A stretch of 64,000 bases of DNA from positions 13,696 through 77,695 of the forward strand of contig NZ_JAVBNS010000198.1 of the NCBI RefSeq assembly GCF_031551385.1. Direction: 5' to 3'. The translations under genes and the position numbers were made by a program. Origin of the DNA: Anaerosporobacter sp031551385 (GTDB lineage Bacteria; Bacillota; Clostridia; Lachnospirales; Lachnospiraceae). The notes below the pieces were generated by a model. It saw only the letters and a list, made by a program, of their open reading frames with translations, was not told where the DNA came from and searched no databases. This document shows positions 1 through 8,749 of the stretch, one piece after another. Position 1 is the stretch's first letter. Each line of letters starts with the position of its first letter.

Positions 1-1038
1 TGGTGTATGTTCCATATCGATAAATTCTAGGATTTGTGTTTTGTAGCCTAGGATTTCGAGTAGGGAGGCTCTCATTGAGTCAGTGATTAGGGCAGACGTT
101 CTTTCCTGTATTAATCCGTATTTTAGTACAGGTTCTAGTATATCACATTGGATTTGCTTGTTTACTTCATGTTGGCAACATGGTACGGATAGGATTACTT
201 TTGCTCCCCATGTAACGGCTTTATGCAATGCATAATCCGTTGCTGTGTCGCATGCGTGTAGTGTTACTACCATGTCTACAAAATCTACTCCTTCATATGT
301 TGCGATATCTCCATGTAGGAATTCTAGTTTCTTGTATTCGTATCGTTTGGCTAAACCATTGCAGTTTTTAATAACTTCGTCTTTTAAGTCAAGTCCAATT
401 ACATGGATGTTATACCCCTTCACTTCATGTAGGTAATAATACATCGCAAATGTTAAGTATGACTTTCCACATCCAAAATCAATAATTGTTAACTCGTCTT
501 TTTGTTTAAGAACAGCTTCTAAGCTTGGTATAATGTCTTCTATAAATTCAAGATAACGGTTTATCTGCTTAAATTTATCATACTTCGCATGTACAATCTT
601 TCCTTCCGCTGTCATAACTCCAAGGTCTACTAAAAACGGAACGACTGTCCCTTCTTGTAGCAGATATTGTTTTGTACGATTATGAGTAAGATTTTGCTTT
701 ACTCCTATTACTTTCTGTTCCTTCTTCTTAATTGTAACTTTTCCTTTTTTGCTTATTAATATGATATATTGTCTCTCTTTTGTCCGTATCTCTACTTGCT
801 TAAAGTCTTCTGTTAACCACTTCTCTGCCTTTTCCATAATATCTTCTTTTGTATCATTACTATGAAAGACTTGTTTTCCTTCATATTGTTCTACTTGAAA
901 ATGTAACACATCTTGCAAAAGTATTGGTCTTATCTTAATCTTAGTAACCCCTTCTTTTTTTGTTGGGTTACTAATAATGATATCTAATAAATCTATATTT
1001 AAAGTCTCATTCAGTATTGAGACAATGTTACTATCCAT
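1..1038 (-). CDS. class I SAM-dependent methyltransferase (C-terminus cut by window edge)
   Basis: I translated this reading frame from the reverse strand: it opens at ATG 1038 after an AAGGAG-type ribosome site and is still open at base 1, so 346 residues are visible and the C-terminus is missing. Residues about 1-130 form a variable N-terminal region. From about 185 a Rossmann methyltransferase domain begins with the SAM-binding motif DFGCGKSYLTF (187-197), then HACDTATD (261-268) and the CCQHE motif (287-291). That combination is typical of the Methyltransf_32 group of class I methyltransferases. The substrate cannot be told from the sequence; rRNA or tRNA modification is a reasonable guess only. 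It is transcribed in the same direction as the acidic Cys-rich gene upstream, but a terminator and a long palindrome lie between them. Confidence 0.85.
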   Translation of the reverse strand, partial: MDSNIVSILNETLNIDLLDIIISNPTKKEGVTKIKIRPILLQDVLHFQVEQYEGKQVFHSNDTKEDIMEKAEKWLTEDFKQVEIRTKERQYIILISKKGKVTIKKKEQKVIGVKQNLTHNRTKQYLLQEGTVVPFLVDLGVMTAEGKIVHAKYDKFKQINRYLEFIEDIIPSLEAVLKQKDELTIIDFGCGKSYLTFAMYYYLHEVKGYNIHVIGLDLKDEVIKNCNGLAKRYEYKKLEFLHGDIATYEGVDFVDMVVTLHACDTATDYALHKAVTWGAKVILSVPCCQHEVNKQIQCDILEPVLKYGLIQERTSALITDSMRASLLEILGYKTQILEFIDMEHTP

Positions 1039-1091
1039 GGTTATTTCTCCTTTTTACTTCTACTGTATAATAACAGACTGTTAACGTTGTT

Positions 1092-1128
1092 AACATATGA
1101 CAAGTAGCAAGGCTACTTGTCATATGTT
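1092..1128. repeat. perfect 17-bp inverted repeat, 3-nt loop
   Basis: The arm AACATATGACAAGTAGC is followed by AAG and its exact reverse complement. Neither side has a T-tract, so it does not look like an intrinsic terminator. It sits about 55 bases upstream of the methyltransferase start, where it could be a protein-binding palindrome or a 5' leader hairpin. Confidence 0.8.
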
Positions 1129-1243
1129 ATATTGTACCTATTTTTCCACGGTTCTACAACAATATAATTCTTAAAAAATTCTTTTATTTCTAATTACCTT
1201 TACTATTCACACAAAATGTTCGTAGTAACCTCATTATACACAG

Positions 1244-1279
1244 CGAAAACTGCTGCAAGTTCTTACGAACTTACAGCAG
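1244..1279 (-). terminator. intrinsic terminator after the acidic Cys-rich gene
   Basis: Read on the minus strand, CTGCTG plus AAGTTC pairs across a 4-base loop with GAACTT plus CAGCAG, with one mismatch, and is followed by TTTT. It lies just downstream of the stop codon at 1297. Confidence 0.75.
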
Positions 1280-1296
1280 CCTGATTTTTCACATTA

Positions 1297-2124
1297 TTAT
1301 CTCCATCTGCGATAGCGGTATCTTCTTCTTCGATTTATCATCTCTTGAAAAAGCATTGTTTGGATTAATTGATATAACCAGTTTGGTCTTCCATCATCGT
1401 AGCAATCTACGCAACGGTTATTCGGACAATACCTGCCACCACAATACTGTTTTGTCTCTACCTCACCATCTTTTTCATTTTCTGGATTTGACTCTAAATC
1501 CCTAACATTTTCATAAATACGAAGAATGATTCTACTAATATTTGTACGATCTGGGAACTCATCAAACATACAGCTTCCTGCATACTCTAACTTATCACAT
1601 TCATCCTCTATACTCTCTAGTACTCTTCTTGCTGCTCTTGGGTACATACCCTTCATATAATTGATATCATCGTCTAACGTCTCTTCCTCTACTTCCCTAT
1701 GATTTGGACGTAAAAACTCTGGCATCTCTTCCTCGTAACAAGAATTAGGGATTCGAACTCCAATTGGCATACAGTAAGGATTACAACCTCCTCTTTTATA
1801 TTCATTAATCAATTCTTCCAAGTCCATATCTTCTGACATCGCTCTTCTATTAAATCTTTCTGTTTCTTCGTTTGTCTCTTCTACTACTCTTTCAACAATA
1901 CTATCCTCATTTTCCAGCGCTTCCTTTACATTCTCTACAGCTTCTTCTGCCATTCCTTCTGCACATCTACTATCGCTCGAATCGCTTCTAAACCTGCAAT
2001 GCTTACTAGTAATATTTGAATTTATCATGTCACGGTACATATCATCATAACTCAAGAAATTATTCGTCAAGAAATCCATGTACTCATTTGTAGTCTGACT
2101 GCATTTGCATGTATCATTACTCAT
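1297..2124 (-). CDS. acidic, cysteine-containing hypothetical protein with Arg-rich tail
   Basis: A 275-residue protein that I do not recognise. It opens with a CKC motif (residues 6-8) and has a very acidic middle (about 60-230) with many Glu/Asp pairs. Near the C-terminus is a cluster of cysteines (YCGGRYCPNNRCVDCYDD), and the protein ends in a strongly basic Tyr/Arg tail (RRRRYRYRRWR). There is no signal peptide or membrane segment. Acidic bodies with Cys clusters and Arg/Tyr-rich tails are seen in some spore-coat or coat-associated proteins of Clostridia, so a spore-surface role is possible, but this is only inference from composition. It appears monocistronic, with its own terminator and an intergenic region of about 200 bases upstream. 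Confidence 0.7.
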   Translation of the reverse strand: MSNDTCKCSQTTNEYMDFLTNNFLSYDDMYRDMINSNITSKHCRFRSDSSDSRCAEGMAEEAVENVKEALENEDSIVERVVEETNEETERFNRRAMSEDMDLEELINEYKRGGCNPYCMPIGVRIPNSCYEEEMPEFLRPNHREVEEETLDDDINYMKGMYPRAARRVLESIEDECDKLEYAGSCMFDEFPDRTNISRIILRIYENVRDLESNPENEKDGEVETKQYCGGRYCPNNRCVDCYDDGRPNWLYQLIQTMLFQEMINRRRRYRYRRWR

Positions 2125-2330
2125 GTTTTATCTCCTCAATGTTATATCACTATTTAATATATGAGATAAAAAACGATATGTGCAATTATAAAATAATTCA
2201 GTAACCTTCCTCTTTCAACATATGATGTATTCTAATAATATGACATATTGTTATCAACGTTCTTATGTTATAATTAAAATAATTGTTCAAAAGGCACTAC
2301 CGTAAAATATTTTTATAAGCGAAAGGATGG

Positions 2331-2723
2331 ATGAACGCAATGGATAACGTCAAAAAACACTACGATAAATTACATAAACAGATTGACTTACGACTTGGTA
2401 AGGGAAAGGCAGATGAGATTCTTCATGGTTTGGATTATGTAACAGGTGACGAGTCTGCAAATGAAATTCGTAAGTGGGCAACAGAGATTACAGAACGTTT
2501 AGAAAATTCAATCCCTGAAGAGGACTTAATACCTATCAGGGAAGAATGTGCCTGTATCAAAGCTAACAAGTATTCTACATATAACAAAAAATATTTTAAA
2601 GAAATTCGTGAACAACACCCTGATAATGACGAAGACTGTCATATGGATATTGTTGAAACTTTTGCAACTGGTGGCAGTGATTGTATTTTTTCTGTATGGT
2701 ATACTGAGAAATATTTTCAATAA
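2331..2723 (+). pseudogene. truncated DUF6144-like gene fused to antisense of a toxin remnant
   Basis: The frame encodes 130 residues. The first 100 or so (to about base 2635) look like a genuine small conserved protein; I believe it matches the start of the family called DUF6144, with a CACIKANKYS segment and a PDNDE stretch near residue 98. After that the sequence no longer resembles the family. Instead it is the reverse strand of a PIN-domain toxin gene read in a meaningless frame up to the stop at 2723. The simplest reading is a deletion or rearrangement that removed the 3' part of this gene and the 3' part of the opposing toxin gene and joined the two stumps. The start at 2331 is preceded by AAAGG. 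Confidence 0.55.
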
Positions 2724-2802
2724 TTTGTTTTGCATCCTCTTCATAAGGAGTACGCTTCATTAGATAGTCCAACAATACATTGGTATCAATTAAAATTCGC
2801 AT
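2637..2802 (-). pseudogene. PIN-domain toxin, 5' remnant
   Basis: From ATG 2802 the minus strand reads MRILIDTNVLLDYLMKR and continues to an AKQIIE helix. This is the classic start of a PIN-domain RNase (VapC-like), with the first catalytic Asp in DTN. After about 40 residues the frame loses family resemblance: a neighbouring frame continues with ITATS-like residues, which suggests a frameshift, and the sequence then meets the stump of the opposing gene near 2637. A complete PIN toxin needs about 130 residues with further acidic residues, so this copy should be inactive. Its start overlaps the end of the antitoxin gene by 17 bases. Confidence 0.65.
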
Positions 2803-3019
2803 ATCTTTCCTCCCTAGACTCAGCAAGCTCCTTTTCATAATCCAAATCTGGAACTGATTTTCTTAGTTCCTCCAGCTTTTGAAATGCAGCTTCTCTTTCC
2901 TGCATCTCTTTATCCTCATACAAACCATTTATACCTTCCATAATTTTAAGAATATATATCACCTTGTCATCTGGCATCTTTTGTATCATTCGAATTGCAT
3001 CTTCTTTAATTTTTGTCAT
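2786..3019 (-). CDS. antitoxin-like protein of a PIN toxin pair
   Basis: A 77-residue, highly charged helical protein. The N-terminal part (MTKIKEDAIRMIQKMPDDKV) and the PDLDYEKELAESREERY tail are typical of small antitoxins found just upstream of PIN-domain toxins in Clostridia. It would be expected to bind and neutralise the toxin and to repress the pair. The toxin that follows, overlapping by 17 bases, is decayed, so this is probably an orphan antitoxin kept as a relic or for cross-protection. It appears intact, with an AGGGG-type ribosome site upstream. Assignment rests on pattern and context, not on a search. Confidence 0.7.
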   Translation of the reverse strand: MTKIKEDAIRMIQKMPDDKVIYILKIMEGINGLYEDKEMQEREAAFQKLEELRKSVPDLDYEKELAESREERYANFN

Positions 3020-3196
3020 AATAATTACCCCTTTCCTATTGCAGAAAGTATCAATTTCTCAATGCCTATCTACTTATAGACACTGGTTTCTATACTTAGT
3101 ATAGCATAATGCACAGATTATTTAAGCACCAATATACCTCCATTATTACCACCACTTCAAATACTACATATCAGCAAAAATCCATAAACCAAAGTC

Positions 3197-3236
3197 AACC
3201 GCGTCTCTACTAACACTACTAGATACGCGGTTTTTG
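3197..3236 (+). terminator. hairpin followed by T-run
   Basis: AACCGCGT and TCTA pair with TAGA and ACGCGGTT around a 10-base loop, and five T follow on the plus strand. It lies just beyond the end of the minus-strand ywmB-like gene. As a T-tail it faces the plus strand, but the same hairpin may stop minus-strand transcription. Confidence 0.5.
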
Positions 3237-3247
3237 TCTTCATTAAT

Positions 3248-4090
3248 TTAATAATCCTGATTCAAAATAGGAGTTGCTACATACAGATTCGTCTTATTCT
3301 TTTTCTCATTATAAGTAAATGCAATATTTACATTAATCTTATTGCCTTCCGATTTAACATAATCGTTAATTAGCCCCGTATATGCATAAATCGTATACAA
3401 CTCATCCCCTCGTTGTTCCACAACAATATTCGCTTGCAAATCTCTGACAAACTGGTTTGCAATATTATTTCGTTCCTCTATTGTTAATTTACCATCATAT
3501 GTTCCTGTAAATGTCACTTGACTTTCTGAAGTCGTTGCATCTAACTTTGCTATAATCTTCTCTGTTTTTTTCTTATAAACAAGAATACTATTAACGTCTT
3601 CTTTAATCGTAATATCAACAATTAGATATCTCCTTACCACATAAGTTCCTTGTTTTGTCTTTTCACGATTTCTTATCAATTTAATAACCGTTGTCGCTTG
3701 ATCCGATTCCTTCTTTGTTAGAATTGTATCCGAATCCTCTTCACGAGTAATTTTACATTCTTCCGTCAAACCAATCTCAGAAGACATATACTGCAGTAAA
3801 TTCTTCTCATCTTCCTCACTCATAAACTTCGTTCCCATATCCGTAACTACATATAAATTGCTATTCATAATAACCGAATTTGCTTTTGTAAATGCATCAA
3901 CCAGCTTACTATCATCTGTGAAATAACGGTTTACCACCACTTGCGATAACACCGCAATCCAGAAAACAACCGCTGTGTATGCGATCATTCTCACTTTTCT
4001 ATTCTGCCTTTTCATAACACGCGGAATTTTTTTCATGTCCCTCAAAACTTCTACAATCCAGCCTTTTGCTTTCTCTGTATATTGATTCAT
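3248..4090 (-). CDS. ywmB: YwmB family (TATA-box-binding-protein-like fold) protein
   Basis: A 280-residue protein with a basic N-terminus, one membrane segment at about residues 35-52, and an extracytoplasmic domain. The length, layout and two-part alpha/beta body (a VVTDMGTKF region and a repeat-like half with VQRGDELYTIYAYTG-type strands) fit the YwmB family, a Firmicute family of unknown function whose structure resembles TATA-binding protein. In Bacillus subtilis ywmB lies downstream of the atp operon before murAA and spoIID, and the same position after atpC is kept here. The terminator at about 4258-4300 separates it from atpC, so it probably has its own promoter. Family assignment is from pattern and synteny. 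Confidence 0.7.
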   Translation of the reverse strand: MNQYTEKAKGWIVEVLRDMKKIPRVMKRQNRKVRMIAYTAVVFWIAVLSQVVVNRYFTDDSKLVDAFTKANSVIMNSNLYVVTDMGTKFMSEEDEKNLLQYMSSEIGLTEECKITREEDSDTILTKKESDQATTVIKLIRNREKTKQGTYVVRRYLIVDITIKEDVNSILVYKKKTEKIIAKLDATTSESQVTFTGTYDGKLTIEERNNIANQFVRDLQANIVVEQRGDELYTIYAYTGLINDYVKSEGNKINVNIAFTYNEKKNKTNLYVATPILNQDY

Positions 4091-4257
4091 ATCATCACCT
4101 CTATATTATTGGAATATTTTTCATGTTTCTTTGATGTTTTAATTATTCCCAGAATTTATTCTTTTAAACATATGGTGGTTTTCTATGATTTAAATACAAA
4201 GAGTCAAAATGTTATAAACAGACATTCATGAATACTAGGAAATATTTATTCAAATAT

Positions 4258-4300
4258 AAAAAACCAGCCACACAGTCCTTTTTAGACTATGTAGCTGGTT
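4258..4300 (-). terminator. atp operon intrinsic terminator
   Basis: On the minus strand AACCAGCTACATAGTC pairs with GACTGTGTGGCTGGTT, with G-U pairs, and is followed by a T-tract. It sits directly after the atpC stop and ends the ten-gene atp transcript. Confidence 0.85.
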
Positions 4301-4307
4301 CAATATT

Positions 4308-4727
4308 TTAGTGTTTTGACTTTTCAGCTAATTCAATACGAATTAACGAGCGATGTAACGCCATTTCTGCACGAGTAATGTTAATTTGTCCTGCATCTGT
4401 AGCTTTTAGACGACGCTCTGCACGAATTTTTGCTTCGTTTGCACGATTGATATCAATTTCATCTGGCCATTCACAAGATTCTGCTAATACAATAACTTTA
4501 TCTTGAAGAATTTCGATGAAACCGCTTAATAAAGCTGCTTCCTTCACTTCGCCACCATTGATAATTCTAAGTACACCAGGTGCAACAATTGCAGTTAAAG
4601 GAATATGATCTTTTAACACACCAATGTCACCTTCTGTTGTTTTTAGTTCAATCATCTCTGCCTCGCCTTGAAAGAAGATTCGGTCAGGTGTAACTACTTG
4701 TAGATTAAATGTTTTTGTATCTGCCAT
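4308..4727 (-). CDS. atpC: F1F0 ATP synthase subunit epsilon
   Basis: A 139-residue central-stalk subunit that joins gamma to the c-ring and regulates ATP hydrolysis. The N-terminal beta-sandwich (FNLQVVTPDRIFF, then GDIGVLKDHIPL at about 33-44) is the standard epsilon signature. A C-terminal helical hairpin with ANEAKIRAERRLKA follows. Length matches the family. It is the last gene of the atp operon, 37 bases after atpD, and is followed by a strong terminator. Confidence 0.97.
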   Translation of the reverse strand: MADTKTFNLQVVTPDRIFFQGEAEMIELKTTEGDIGVLKDHIPLTAIVAPGVLRIINGGEVKEAALLSGFIEILQDKVIVLAESCEWPDEIDINRANEAKIRAERRLKATDAGQINITRAEMALHRSLIRIELAEKSKH

Positions 4728-4764
4728 TCAAGCACCTCAACTTTCCAGTAACTGCAACGTATAC

Positions 4765-6156
4765 CTATTTAACGCGGGCAAGAACGTCATCTATATTACC
4801 TGCATTAAGGAAGTAACTCTCAGGTATATCATCGTGTTTACCTTCAATAATTTCTTTGAAGCCTTGAATTGTCTCAGCAATCGGTACATATTTACCTTCT
4901 AAGCCTGTAAATTGCTCTGCAACGTTGAAAGGCTGAGAAAGGAATCTTTGTATCTTTCTCGCTCTTGATACAATAAGTTTTTCTTCTTCTGATAATTCAT
5001 CCATACCAAGGATTGCAATAATATCTTGTAACTCTTTGTATTTTTGAAGAATCTCTTGAACTCTACGTGCTACACTATAATGTTCCTCACCAACAACACG
5101 AGGATCAAGAATTCTCGAAGTCGATTCAAGTGGATCTACTGCTGGGTAGATACCAAGTTCTACGATAGAACGAGAAAGTACTGTCTTCGCATCAAGATGG
5201 GCGAATGTAGTTGCTGGAGCTGGGTCAGTTAAGTCATCGGCTGGTACATATACAGCTTGAACAGATGTAATAGAACCATTTTTCGTTGACGTAATACGCT
5301 CTTGTAGAGCACCCATTTCTGTTTGAAGAGTTGGTTGGTAACCAACGGCACTTGGCATACGTCCAAGCAACGCAGAAACCTCTGAACCTGCTTGTGTAAA
5401 ACGGAAGATGTTATCAATGAATAATAACACGTCTTGTCCTTCTTTATCACGGAAGTTTTCAGCAATTGTTAGTCCAGTAAGACCAACACGCATTCTCGCT
5501 CCAGGTGGCTCATTCATCTGACCAAATACCATGGCAGTTTTAGCAAGAACTCCTGATTCCATCATTTCATAATAAAGGTCATTACCTTCTCTTGTTCTTT
5601 CACCAACACCAGTGAATACAGAGTATCCACCATGCTCAGTTGCAATGTTTGTAATAAGCTCTTGGATAAGAACCGTTTTACCTACACCAGCACCACCGAA
5701 TAGACCAATCTTACCACCTTTAAGATATGGACAAAGTAAGTCTACTACTTTAATACCTGTTTCTAACATCTCAGTTGATGTAGATTGTTCTTCATATGCT
5801 GGTGCTTTTCTATGAATTGGATTAAATTCAATGCCTTCTGGCACTGGTTTACCATCGATTGGTTGACCAAGTACGTTGAACATACGTCCAAGTGTTTGAT
5901 CTCCAACTGGTACAGATATCGGTGCACCTGTTGCAATGGCATCCATACCACGAACTAAACCGTCTGTAGGACCCATGGCGATACACCTAACTGTATCATC
6001 ACCAAGATGTTGCGCTACCTCTACAACTAATTTGTTACCATCTGTTGTAGGAATGTCAATTGCATCATATATTTCAGGAAGTTTACCTTCACTATACTTT
6101 ATATCAAGTACCGCACCGATAATCTGAGTGATTTTACCAACATTTTTATCTGCCAT
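4765..6156 (-). CDS. atpD: F1F0 ATP synthase subunit beta
   Basis: A 463-residue catalytic subunit of F1. Visible motifs are the P-loop GGAGVGKT at about 153-160, the catalytic region GERTREGNDLYYEM, the Walker B-type LLFIDNIFRF, the ATP synthase signature PAVDPLESTS, and the DELSEEE loop that contacts epsilon. It works with alpha in an alternating hexamer. It is 103 bases downstream of atpG; that spacer contains the short motif CTTCAAGTTACAATTATC, which recurs elsewhere in this window. Confidence 0.98.
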   Translation of the reverse strand: MADKNVGKITQIIGAVLDIKYSEGKLPEIYDAIDIPTTDGNKLVVEVAQHLGDDTVRCIAMGPTDGLVRGMDAIATGAPISVPVGDQTLGRMFNVLGQPIDGKPVPEGIEFNPIHRKAPAYEEQSTSTEMLETGIKVVDLLCPYLKGGKIGLFGGAGVGKTVLIQELITNIATEHGGYSVFTGVGERTREGNDLYYEMMESGVLAKTAMVFGQMNEPPGARMRVGLTGLTIAENFRDKEGQDVLLFIDNIFRFTQAGSEVSALLGRMPSAVGYQPTLQTEMGALQERITSTKNGSITSVQAVYVPADDLTDPAPATTFAHLDAKTVLSRSIVELGIYPAVDPLESTSRILDPRVVGEEHYSVARRVQEILQKYKELQDIIAILGMDELSEEEKLIVSRARKIQRFLSQPFNVAEQFTGLEGKYVPIAETIQGFKEIIEGKHDDIPESYFLNAGNIDDVLARVK

Positions 6157-6259
6157 TTTTCTGCTTCACTCCTTTTCAGGTAACTACTCAGGACTTCGTC
6201 CTTCAAGTTACAATTATCTGTATAGTTACCTTTTCAGTTCCTATACCAATACTATTCTT

Positions 6260-7135
6260 TTAACTAATCGCAGAAGCTCCCGCAACAATTTCCGTTAACT
6301 CTTGTGTTATCGAAGTTTGTCTTGCGCGGTTATAGCTTAATGAAAGGCTATCAATCATTTCTTCCGCATTATTAGTCGCTGAATCCATGGCTTGCATTCT
6401 TGCGCCGTTTTCACTAGCAATTGCCTCTACTAGAGCACCATAGATTAAGCTATTCATATATTTAGGGATAATCATATCCAATGCTTCCTCTGCATCTGGC
6501 TCATAGTTCATTAACGTAAGAGCTTCAACCGAATTTGCCTCTGCTGTTGCTTCCTCTTTCCCTAAATCAGGGTCAACAGGAAGCAACTTAATCAAACTTG
6601 GAATATGAGTAACCGTATTCTTAAATCTTGTATAAGCAATATAAATCTCGCCTACTTCATTGTTTGAGAACGCTTCTAATACCGCAGCACCAATTTCAGC
6701 CGCATCCTTGTACATCGGTTCATTTATTACTTCCGAATAATCTGCTTTTACTTCATAACCATATCTAGCTAAAGCATCTCTACCTTTTCTACCAATGGCA
6801 TAAATTACAGCATCTTCTTTCTTAATATCAGAATTTCTGATTAGCTTCGTAATATTTGAATTATATCCACCTGCAAGACCACGATTCGATGTAATTACGA
6901 TAATCGCTTTCTTTGGTGAATCTCCTGCTTGTAGATATGGATGCGTAATATCTCCAGATTTTGCAAGCATTGAGCTAACTGTATTATACATATAATCAAA
7001 ATACGGTTTTGAACTCTCTGCTCTACCTTTTGCTCTTTGAAGTTTTACAGTGGAAACTAGCTTCATTGCTTTGGTAATCTGTTGGGTGCTTTGTATACTG
7101 CCTTTACGTCTCTTAATCTCTCTCATTGAGGCCAT
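6260..7135 (-). CDS. atpG: F1F0 ATP synthase subunit gamma
   Basis: A 291-residue rotor shaft subunit. The N-terminal helix (IKRRKGSIQSTQQITKAMKLVSTVKLQRA) and the C-terminal helix with the family signature (MIDSLSLSYNRARQTSITQELTEIVAGASA) form the coiled coil inside the alpha/beta hexamer. The central SNRGLAGGYN strand region is also typical. Length is normal. It follows atpA by 14 bases, consistent with one polycistronic message. Confidence 0.97.
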   Translation of the reverse strand: MASMREIKRRKGSIQSTQQITKAMKLVSTVKLQRAKGRAESSKPYFDYMYNTVSSMLAKSGDITHPYLQAGDSPKKAIIVITSNRGLAGGYNSNITKLIRNSDIKKEDAVIYAIGRKGRDALARYGYEVKADYSEVINEPMYKDAAEIGAAVLEAFSNNEVGEIYIAYTRFKNTVTHIPSLIKLLPVDPDLGKEEATAEANSVEALTLMNYEPDAEEALDMIIPKYMNSLIYGALVEAIASENGARMQAMDSATNNAEEMIDSLSLSYNRARQTSITQELTEIVAGASAIS

Positions 7136-7149
7136 AACGTCACACCCCT

Positions 7150-8661
7150 CTATCCACGATTAAATTCTTTTTTGAATTCCTCAATAGCTTTAACAAGTAC
7201 ATTTTCTGTCTCATCACTGATTACTTTTTCAGCTTTAATCGCTGATGGTACTTCAGGATATTTTGTATCGATGAATTCAAAGAATTCTTTTTCAAATTCT
7301 AGGATTCTACTTACTTCAACATCAAGAAGATACTTCTTCGTAGCAGCATAGATGATAATAACTTGATACTCTACTGGCATTGGATTGTATTGTGGTTGTT
7401 TTAAAACTTCTTTGATTCTCTCACCTTGTGCAAGTTTCTCTTTCGTATCAGCATCTAGGTCTGAACCGAACTGAGCAAAAGATGCCAATTCACGATATTG
7501 CGCTAAGTCAATACGGATTGGACCTGCAATTTTCTTCATTGCCTTGATTTGCGCTGAACCACCAACACGAGATACAGAAAGTCCCGCATTAATAGCTGGA
7601 CGGAAACCAGCATTGAACATTTCTGTTTCCAAGTAAATCTGACCATCTGTGATAGAGATTACATTTGTTGGAATATATGCAGAAACGTCACCAGCTTGTG
7701 TTTCAATGATTGGTAATGCAGTTAAAGAACCGCCTCCTAATTCATCTGAAAGACGAGCTGCTCTTTCAAGCAATCTTGAATGAAGGTAGAATACATCACC
7801 TGGGTACGCTTCACGACCTGGTGGTCTACGAAGTAGTAAAGAAAGTGTACGGTAAGCTGTTGCATGCTTACTTAAATCATCATAGATGATTAACACATCT
7901 TGTCCTGCTTCCATCCATTCTTCACCCATAGCACATCCTGAATATGGAGCGATATACTGTAATGGTGCAAGTTCACTTGCTGTAGATGCAACGATTGTTG
8001 TATAATCCATTGCACCATGTTCTTCTAATGATTTAACGATTGTTGCAACAGTAGAAGATTTTTGTCCAATTGCAACATAGATACATTTAACATTTTGTCC
8101 CTTTTGGTTAATGATTGTATCAAGTGCAATTGCAGTTTTTCCTGTTTGTCTATCACCAATGATAAGCTCACGTTGTCCACGTCCGATTGGAACCATGGCA
8201 TCGATTGCTTTAATACCTGTTTGTAAAGGCGTATCTACGGATTTTCTAGAGATAACACCAGATGCAACTCTTTCAATTTGACGATATTTATCTGTATCAA
8301 CTGGTCCTTTACCATCAATAGGTTGACCAAGCGCATTAACAACACGACCAAGTAATGCATCACCAACAGGAACTTCTACTACTCTACCTGTTGTTTTCAC
8401 TGTATCACCTTCGTTGATATTCTTATTATCACCTAGTAATACAGCACCTACATTATCTTCTTCTAGGTTTAATACCATTCCATAAACGTCGCCAGGAAAT
8501 TCAAGTAGTTCACCTTGCATTGCTTTTTCAAGCCCGTGAATACGTGCAATACCATCACCAACTGTGATTACAGTACCAACGTCAGACACTTCTAACTTTG
8601 TACTATAATTTTTGATCTGTTCTTTGATAACAGAACTAATTTCTTCTGGTCTCAAATTCAT
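7150..8661 (-). CDS. atpA: F1F0 ATP synthase subunit alpha
   Basis: A 503-residue non-catalytic nucleotide-binding subunit of F1. The P-loop GDRQTGKT lies at about 169-176. Other marks are the VAIGQK segment, a DDLSKHA Walker B region and the signature PAINAGLSVSRVGGSAQ. The N-terminal helix (RPEEISSVIKEQI) binds delta. Length is standard. The gene lies between atpH (88 bases upstream) and atpG. Confidence 0.98.
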   Translation of the reverse strand: MNLRPEEISSVIKEQIKNYSTKLEVSDVGTVITVGDGIARIHGLEKAMQGELLEFPGDVYGMVLNLEEDNVGAVLLGDNKNINEGDTVKTTGRVVEVPVGDALLGRVVNALGQPIDGKGPVDTDKYRQIERVASGVISRKSVDTPLQTGIKAIDAMVPIGRGQRELIIGDRQTGKTAIALDTIINQKGQNVKCIYVAIGQKSSTVATIVKSLEEHGAMDYTTIVASTASELAPLQYIAPYSGCAMGEEWMEAGQDVLIIYDDLSKHATAYRTLSLLLRRPPGREAYPGDVFYLHSRLLERAARLSDELGGGSLTALPIIETQAGDVSAYIPTNVISITDGQIYLETEMFNAGFRPAINAGLSVSRVGGSAQIKAMKKIAGPIRIDLAQYRELASFAQFGSDLDADTKEKLAQGERIKEVLKQPQYNPMPVEYQVIIIYAATKKYLLDVEVSRILEFEKEFFEFIDTKYPEVPSAIKAEKVISDETENVLVKAIEEFKKEFNRG

Positions 8662-8749
8662 GATATATAAGCACCTTCTTTCCTGTTCATATAGTATATA
8701 ACCACTCAGAGTATATCTAAGTTGCTATTTTATTTTGTCCTTCGTTCGT

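Noticed and set aside
2526..2763. Small overlapping frames on both strands around the toxin stump
   Set aside because: They are shadows created by the rearranged PIN remnant; none has a ribosome site or a family-like start.
3197..3236. Plus-strand small RNA ending at this hairpin
   Set aside because: No promoter pair of good quality was seen upstream on the plus strand; the hairpin more likely serves the minus-strand ywmB end.
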